Shown here piece by piece: positions 57,676-64,000 of a stretch of DNA of 64,000 bases. The notes below the pieces were generated by a model. The model was not told where the DNA came from. It ran no database searches and saw nothing but the letters and a program-made list of their open reading frames with translations. The position numbers were made by a program, and so were the translations under genes. The first letter of the stretch is position 1; every line of letters starts with the position of its first letter. The stretch is from Dermatemys mawii (Eukaryota > Chordata > Testudines > Dermatemydidae), in NCBI GenBank assembly GCA_007922305.1, contig ML677385.1:3435235-3499234 (forward strand), written 5' to 3'.

Positions 57676-60236
57676 ACACTGGTCTACAATTTTTTGGAAG
57701 TCGTCTGCTTCAGAGATAAAATGTGATATTTATTATGTATTTTGATGTGCTGAATTCAAATATGACAATTAAAACAACTGATTGGCTACTGTTTCTAAGA
57801 TATTTAAGTTTTTACATTTTATGTCTATGTATATTGTGTAGATAGTAGAGTTTTAATCATAAATTGTAAACCTACATCTTTTCATGTGTTTATGGTTGCT
57901 TTACATGATAACATTTCACTTGTCCTGTTTATGTAACACTTTAAAAATCAGCAAAAGGGTTATATAAATAAAATGTATTATGAAACAAAAGGCAAAAAAC
58001 TATTATGTACATAGTTTAGTCCTATTTAGTGTCTACTCGGCGCTTCTTGGCTTGTCTCTTGTATTCATTAAACGGAGCATCTCTTGTCACTGTCCAGCAA
58101 TAGTCTGCAAGCATTGATGGGCTCCATTTGCCCTGATAGCGTTTCTCCATTGTTGCAATGTCCTGGTGAAATCGCTCGCTGTGCTCGTCGCTCACTGCTC
58201 CGCAGTTCGATGGAAAAAAATCTAGATGAGAGTGCAAAAGAATGTATCCGTAGTGACATGTTGCAACCAAGGCTTTTATATGCCTTGAGGAGCTTTTCCA
58301 CCAACAACCTGTAGTTGTCTGTCTTGTTGTTTCCGAGAAAATGTTTTGCCACTGACTGGAAGGCTTTCGGTGCTGTCTTTCCCTTGCCACGCAGTGCATG
58401 GTCAAATGCATCATCTCGAAGAAGTTCACGAATCTGAGGACCAACAAAGACACCTTCCTTTGTCTTAGCTTCACTTAACCTTGGAAATTTTCCACGGAGG
58501 TACTTGAAAGCTGCTTGTGTTTTGTCAATGGCCTTGACAAAGTTCTTCATCAGACCCAGCTTGATGTGTAAGGGTGGTAACAAAATCTTCCTTGATTCAA
58601 CAAGTGGTGGATGCTGAACACTTTTCCTCCCAGGCTCTAATGACTGTCGGAGTGGCCAATCTTTCTTGATGTAGTGGGAATCTCTTGCACGACTATCCCA
58701 TTCTCAGAGTAAACAGCAGTACTTTGTGTATCCAGTCTGCAGACCAAGCAAGAGAGCAACAACCTTCAAATCGCCACAAAGCTGCCACTGATGTTGGTCA
58801 TAGTTTATGCACCTCAAAAGTTGTTTCATGTTGTCATAGGTTTCCTTCATATGGACTGCATGACCAACTGGAATTGATGGCAAGACATTGCCATTATGCA
58901 GCAAAACAGCTTTAAGACTCGTCTTCGATGAATCAATGAAGAGTCTCCACTCATCTGGATCGTGAACGATGTTGAGGGCTCCCATCACACTATCGATGTT
59001 GTTGCAGGCTACAAGATCACCTTCCATGAAGAAGAATGGGACAAGATCCTTTTGACGGTCACGGAACATGGAAACCCTAACATCACCTTCCAGGAGATTC
59101 CACTGCTATAGTCTGGAGCCCAACAGCTCTGCCTTACTCTTGGGTAGCTCCAAATCCCTGACAAGGTCATTCAGTTCAGCTTGTGTTATGAGTTCAAAGG
59201 AGGTGTGGTTCAGAGGAGGAGGATGGGAGAAAATGTGGGTCCTGTGACATTGATGGTTCAGGACCAGAACTTTCATCCTCTTCCTCTTTCTCGTCTGACT
59301 CAAGTGAGTGATTCTGGTGCATCAGGAACCGGCAGTCCTTCTCTGTGGGGTATTGGGCGTATAGCTGATGGAATGTTTGGATAATGCACAGTCCACTTTT
59401 TCTTCTTTGACACACCTTTCCCAACTGGAGGCACCATGCAGAAGTAACAATTACTGGTATGATCTGTTGGCTCTCTCCAAATCATTGGCACTGCAAAAGG
59501 CATAGATTTCCTTTTCCTGTTCAACCACTGGTGAAGATTTGTTGCACAAGTGTTGCAGTGTATGTGTGGGACCCACCTCTTGTCCTGATCTCCAATTTTG
59601 CAGCCAAAATAAAGGTGATAGGCTTTCTTAACCATAGTGGTTATACTGTGCTTTTGTGATGCAAAAGTCACTTCACCACAAACATAGCAGAAGTTATCTG
59701 CACTGTTCACACAAGTACGAGGCATCTCTGCTCACTTTGGCTAAACAGAAATGTGTCCCTTTGCAAAATTAACCACTGACAAATAAGAGAGCACGACACT
59801 GTATGATTTCTAGAGCTGATATAGGGCAATTTGTTCAGCAGAGTGATGTAAGCTTCGTTATGATTGCATCATCCATGACTTCTAGGAATAACATCATGCA
59901 ATTCATATCATGTATGACGCAATACCAGCTTCAGATTGCATCATTCATTGTTTTGCCTAAAAAGCAAGTACTGTCCAAACCCAGTCATAGATTTATTCAT
60001 AGACCCAGTCAAAGATGTATTTTCATCATTTCTGGTTTAAACTGAGATCCCTTCCCTTTGTAACTCACTTATCCTCCGCCATTCCCATGTCAAGGGTCAT
60101 ATATACTGACCCAATAGCATATCTTGAAAACTAGAGCCAATCAACAATTTTAAGCATCATTTTCGTTCTCGGTGACCCAGAATTAGTAAAGTTTGACTAC
60201 ATTTATTTCAGAAGCATTTTGGCTGTAGAGCAGTGT
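57676..60236 (-). mobile_element. DNA transposon of unassigned superfamily, nearly complete
   Basis: The ends acactggtctaca and tgtagagcagtgt are inverted (about 11 of 13). Imperfect similarity appears to continue inward, for example gattggct motifs at similar distance from each end. The flanks aatctatgttgagta (57661-57675) and aatctatgctgagta (60237-60251) are 15-bp direct repeats with one mismatch. A single broken antisense gene (58022-59725) fills the middle, with about 350 and 500 bp of non-coding DNA on either side. The element lies just behind a CR1 3' end. I recognise the protein as a multicopy unannotated type in animal genomes but cannot place it in a named superfamily. Confidence 0.75.
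58022..59725 (-). pseudogene. Broken transposase-like gene of the 57676-60236 element
   Basis: Starts at the ATG at 59725 (MPRTCVNSADNFCYVCGEV) and runs to a stop at about 58022. The first 96 residues hold three CxxC pairs (Cys13/16, 57/60, 93/96), so a zinc-binding, perhaps DNA-binding, N-terminus is likely. An acidic, Ser-rich linker follows, then LNDLVRDLELPKSKAELLGS. The middle has EWRLFIDSSKTSLKAVLLHN and LCGDLKVVALLLGLQTGYT. The C-terminal part has VFVGPQIRELLRDDAFDHAL and DEHSERFHQDIATMEKRYQG, KWSPSMLADYCW. Asp of FIDSS, Asp of CGDLK and Glu of DEHSER could be a DDE-type triad (inference). Lesions: frameshifts near 59305, 59200 and 58245, a stop at 59106-59108, and a TGA at about 58702 that replaces a probable Cys. 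Total length is close to 570 codons. It is not functional as read. Confidence 0.75.
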
Positions 60237-60251
60237 AATCTATGCTGAGTA

Positions 60252-60559
60252 ATTCCTTACTCCATCAGTAGACCATTGGCTGCAATGCACCTACTTATGT
60301 AGTAACGTTCTACTCAATATAAGAATCCTTGAGTCTGGTCCTAAGTATGTTATTGGATGGTTGCATGTGTACAGAGTTTTGAGAAAGTGGCAGGAGTGTT
60401 TTTGTGAAAATGTTTGCCATTGTGTTTTGGAATGATTTTTTACCACTGCATTTTTACATTCTGCATTTTAGACATAACTGTATGTAAAAATGTGAAAATC
60501 TATTTTAGTAGAAATGTTGACTATGGGACATTTGGCTTGGAAACTGTGCATACCATATT
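60252..60559. other. Unassigned DNA
   Basis: No gene or repeat recognised between the transposon and the next CR1. Confidence 0.35.
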
Positions 60560-61228
60560 AATAATAAAATAATAATAATGTAGGACTGGAAGGGACCTTG
60601 TTAGGTCATCTAGTGCAGTCCCCTGAGCTGAGGCAGGCATAAGTATTATCTAGCCCATCCCTGACACGTGTTTGTCTAACATGTTCTTAAAAACCTCCAG
60701 CAATGGAGATTCCACAACCTCCATTTCTTCCACTGCCTAATTACCTTGACAGTTAGGAAGTTTTTTTCTAATGTCTAACCGAAATCCAACTTGCTGCAAT
60801 TTAAGCCCATTACTTTTTGTCCTGTCCTCAGTGGGTAAGGAGAATAATGTATCATTCCTTTTTATAACAACCATTTACATACTTGTAGACTGTTACCTTG
60901 TTTCCTCCTCCTCGTCTTCTCTTCTCCAGACTAAACAAGCCCATTTTTTTATAATCTTCCCTCATAAGTCATGTTTTCTAGAGCTTTAATAATTTTTGTT
61001 GCTCTCTTCTGGACTTGCTCCAATTTGTCCACATCTTTCCCAAAGTGTGGTGCCCAAAACTGGTCACAATACTCCAGCTGACACTTTATCAGTGCTGAGT
61101 AGAGTGAAAGAGTTACTTCTTGTGTCTTGCTTACAACACTGCTGCCAGTACATACCAGAATGATATTCACTTTTTCAGTTAGTTTATGATTCACTATAAT
61201 CCTCAAATCCTTTTCTGTAGTACTTTTT
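60560..61228 (-). mobile_element. CR1 LINE 3' part, first segment
   Basis: In reverse orientation from the tail (ataataataatgtaggactg, gaagggacc) through ggagattccacaacctccat. The coding end reads EQVQKRATKIIKALENMTYE on the minus strand at about 61020-60960, continuing upstream through LEYCDQFWAPHFGKDVDK. The copy continues at 62070-62350 after two later insertions. Confidence 0.9.
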
Positions 61229-61393
61229 TGTAGACAGACAAGATGGATGAGGTAATACCTTGGACTAACTTCTGCTGGAGAGAGAGAAAAGCTTTTGAGC
61301 TACACAAAACTCTTCTTTAGGTCTGGGAAAGGTACTGAGAGTGTCACAGTAAATACAAAATCAAAAAGATATTTTAGCAGAAGTAGTTACCAC
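61229..61393 (+). mobile_element. Short retroposed repeat inserted in CR1
   Basis: Reads gatgaggtaataccttggac, taacttctgctggagagaga, gctttt-gagctacac and aggtctgggaaaggtactga, a second short repeat family common in these genomes (recognised from memory). After the LTR at 61394-62052 it resumes for a few bases (ccacatattcaaaggtcatt), so the LTR split it. Confidence 0.7.
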
Positions 61394-62052
61394 TGTGACA
61401 AAGCTCTGTCCTTATCTTCGTGGATTCTCCATTTCCTGGTGGATTTCACTAGCCTCAGAGGCTCACTGTGACCCTCCATGTGGCCCTTCTCTTTCTAGAG
61501 TCAAGGTCACAGTCTATTGAGCCATTTTCATCATAAGCCAGCGAGGAGAAGCTATCCTTCCTGGCACAGTCTCGGTTGTCTCCCAATCTCAGTGATTAAT
61601 TAGGGGAGGTAGAAAGGGGGGAGCCTGGGCTTGCCCTCTACTCTGGGCTCCAGCCCAGGGACCCTAATAGTATCAGCTAAGATGGCTGACCTTTTAGGCA
61701 CAAAACATAATACAATTCCCTGGGCTACTTCCCCACAGCAGTCCCCGCTTCTTCAAACTCCACTTCACCCTTACCTCAGGGCCTCCTTCCTTGCGTATGA
61801 TATGTCTATCACACAGTCTCACCAACAGCACAACTTCTTCCCACAGCTTCTGACATCCACACCCACCTGATTAACTGGAAGGCTTTTAACTGGTTTCAGC
61901 CAGTCCCTGAGTGGCTTCAGGTGTCCCAATCAGGCTAGCTGTTTCTACTGATTTCTAGAAGGTTCCAGTGGTACCAGGGATTTGTTTAGCCTGAGACTCA
62001 CATATCTGTTCTTCAGCACTTTCCTATAGCCATCTGGCCTTGCCCCATCACA
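61394..62052 (-). mobile_element. Solo LTR with 4-bp target duplication, copy B
   Basis: Starts tgtgacaaagctctg and ends gccccatcaca. Direct repeat ccac lies at 61390-61393 and 62053-62056. The body matches copy A at 52375-53039 (for example cctaatagtatcagctaaga, ccagtccctgagtggcttca). The different target duplications show two independent insertions rather than the two LTRs of one provirus. It is inserted in the short repeat at 61229-61393. Confidence 0.85.
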
Positions 62053-62069
62053 CCACATATTCAAAGGTC

Positions 62070-62350
62070 ATTTCCCATTTTGATTTGCACAGTTGGCTAG
62101 TCCTTCCTAAGAACGGTACTTTGCATTTGTCTGTATTCAGTTTGATTCTATTCATATCCAACATTTCTCCAGTTTGCCAAAATCATTTTGAATTCTAATC
62201 CTATTCCCCCAAAAGCTTGAAACCCCTTTTAGCTTGGTATCATCTGCAAACTTTATAAGTGTACCATACTGGACCTAGAACCAATCCCTGCGGAACCCCA
62301 CTCAAGACACCCTTCCAGTTCTACTGTGAACCATTCATAGCTTCTTTCTT
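62070..62350 (-). mobile_element. CR1 LINE 3' part, second segment
   Basis: Continuation of the CR1 at 60560: cctaagaacggtactttgca, aaaatcattttgaattctaa, cttggtatcatctgcaaact and caatccctgcggaaccccac are in the expected order on the reverse strand. The upstream truncation point is near 62350. Confidence 0.8.
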
Positions 62351-63639
62351 GTAGTAGGTTAGTTTAGGCTTAGTATTTAGTTTTCCCTAATCTAACTACA
62401 GTTCCTATGTTGTCCAGGAGGTAAACTTTTGTTTAAATAAACCTCCAGAAGCCAACAAATGGTCATGCCAGTAGAAGGAGAGACTCCTTTATTTCCATTT
62501 CTCCCACTTCAGTGTTTTGCTTCACACTCTCCCTTACATTTGGAGTAGCCTTCTATGCACCAATTTTTTTTCTTCTACTTCAGCTCTCTTTGATTTGTAT
62601 GCCATGTGTGATCTTCTACAGCTCTCTCCTATCTCCATATTCATGCCTCATCCTTTATATTGTTCCAGTCTAGATTAGATTGTGAGCTCCACGTGCAGAG
62701 ATCCATGTGTTGATGCTAAGGCCCTTTGGATCTGTGTTGTTACATAAATACCAGACTAAAAGAATGGTTTGTATTAGACATATAATGGACTTTAAATTTG
62801 TTACAATTCAGTTATATTCTAATAGAGAATTTGGGGCAGTGGGATGTGAGCTTCTTGATTTTCCCCTAAGTCTTCCTTAGATAAGAAACAGTCATGCATC
62901 AGTCGGGAGTTAACCTAGTGCAAAAAACATAAGAAATACTTTTTGTTGTTCCCTTGTCTTCTTGTTATGAGTGAGCATTAATCTTTATAGTGGTGTTATG
63001 GGACGATTGGAGAAGACGACTTTCTGTCAAAGGGAACTCCTTGCTTCTAGCATTACAGGATCATGTGCTAGGAAGGGACTAAGGAGGAACTGAAAACTAT
63101 ATGCTGGTGGGGACACGGGAAGAAGAGTTCCATTTCTTGTGTACAAATACTGTAAGTGTCGCCTTTTTAAGACTTTCAGGAAACTTTGCTGTCTATTTCT
63201 GGAATAAGATTAAGCCAGTAAAAATGTTGCAAAACTGCTGCATCGTCAATCCTGGAGTTGTTGAATCAGACTTCCAACTGCACTTTTTCTGCATGTACAT
63301 TTTGCTAAGGCTGATGCATAGTACATAGTAAAATATACTAGTTTCCTATGTCCTTTGTCCATCCAATCCAGAGCCACCTACTGGGTTCATATGAGCACAC
63401 AGAGATGTGTGCATACATCTTTTTTTCAATCTCTAAATTTTAAATTGTGCTTCTAAATTTCAAGAGGTTGGATGTTTGAGGTAACTAAATATTTTCTGGA
63501 GACTTGCTGGCTTCTCCCCCCAGGAAGTGCTCATTGATTTAGCGCAGAGTCCACACGTTGCTAGAAAAGAGCTTATTTACTCTCTTGCAGTCTAAGCCTA
63601 CTCCCATTGAAGTCTATGGCAAACCTACCACTGATTTAA
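62351..63639. other. Unassigned DNA
   Basis: The phrase ttagattgtgagctccacgt near 62673 may be a small L3-like piece, and a dispersed-repeat copy lies near 63590-63632. No gene recognised. Short frames at 63101-63328 have no domain. Confidence 0.35.
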
Positions 63640-63930
63640 ATGGTGTAAATGGGGAATCCTCATCAAGTAGGGGTGTTTCTAGTGTGGCTTATGCGGGGAT
63701 TGGTTCTGGGCCCTGTGCTGTTAAACATTTTTGTCTGTGATCTGGCAAAAAACATAAAATCATTGATGAAGTCTGCAGATGACATAAAAATTGGGAGAGT
63801 GGTAACTAGTGAAGAGAACAGGTCACTGATATAGAACAACCTGGAGCTATTGAAAAGTTGGATTGCAAGCAAACACTATGCATTTTAATACAGCCAAATG
63901 TAAAGTCATTTCACTCTATCTACGTTTTGA
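63640..63930 (+). pseudogene. CR1 LINE RT fragment, palm domain, broken
   Basis: Plus-strand reading gives VLGPVLLNIFVCDLAKNI followed by SADDIKIGRVV, the CR1 reverse transcriptase block ending in the catalytic Asp pair. Phe-Ala-Asp-Asp is changed to Ser-Ala-Asp-Asp. Stops follow. Both ends are truncated within about 290 bp, and the 5' junction coincides with the dispersed repeat before it. Confidence 0.8.
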
Positions 63931-64000
63931 TATCATGTTCATCACTAGAGTATCTGCACATCTTCTAGTAGTACATGAAGCAATATGACTACACATCTCT

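Noticed and set aside
52375..62052. A provirus bounded by the two related LTRs
   Set aside because: Each LTR has its own, different 4-bp flanking repeat, and the DNA between them is CR1, MITEs and the unassigned transposon, with no retroviral genes.
1..64000. CRISPR array, operons, ribosome binding sites or other prokaryotic features
   Set aside because: The window is vertebrate genomic DNA. The regularly spaced motifs are microsatellites, and no array of repeats with unique spacers is present.

Overview
The window reads as non-coding DNA from an amniote genome, most likely a turtle; a crocodilian is less likely. The grounds are the repeat families, not any gene. They include CR1 LINE fragments with the typical 3' tail, many hAT-type elements with 8-bp target-site duplications (TSDs), MIR/CORE-type tRNA SINEs, L3-like pieces, and endogenous retroviral LTRs. 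They also include a short repeat containing the phrase cttgtggcaccttagagact, which I associate with chelonian DNA from memory. There is no bacterial gene structure, and no long intact open reading frame. Family names rest on recognition; no database was searched.

Layout. 1-7.6 kb holds a hAT MITE (1794-2103), an L3-like piece, a palindromic MITE (3719-3957) and an old 3-kb hAT element (3999-7005) with further elements nested in it, then a small AT-rich MITE (7389-7632). 10.5-13.8 kb holds an antisense CR1 reverse-transcriptase relic, a 1.6-kb hAT element with about 600-bp inverted arms (11823-13439), which is the longer relative of the 7389 MITE, and a SINE. 14-25 kb is mostly unassigned DNA with two exon-like segments in compatible phase (14184-14270 and 25120-25191, the second with a stop codon). 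It also holds an antisense solo LTR, SINEs, a hAT MITE, a non-LTR retrotransposon relic and CR1 3' ends. 25.7-34 kb holds a solo LTR with a perfect 5-bp TSD, a fold-back repeat with a 12-17 bp TSD, CR1, a second MITE of the 15.5-kb family, and a hAT element (32504-33679) with a perfect 8-bp TSD and a BED-type zinc finger relic. 34-52 kb is sparse: a CR1 relic, MITEs and a second fold-back repeat. 52-64 kb holds two solo LTRs of one family and several CR1 fragments. It also holds the most notable item, a 2.56-kb DNA transposon (57676-60236) carrying an almost full-length but broken antisense gene for a cysteine-rich protein whose superfamily I cannot assign.

The window therefore records repeated insertion rather than a gene pathway. 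The clearest order of events is at 60.6-62.4 kb, where a CR1 was hit by a short repeat that was then hit by an LTR. The only hint of a host gene is the pair of exon-like segments, which would place the 3' end of an unidentified plus-strand gene near 25.2-25.5 kb.
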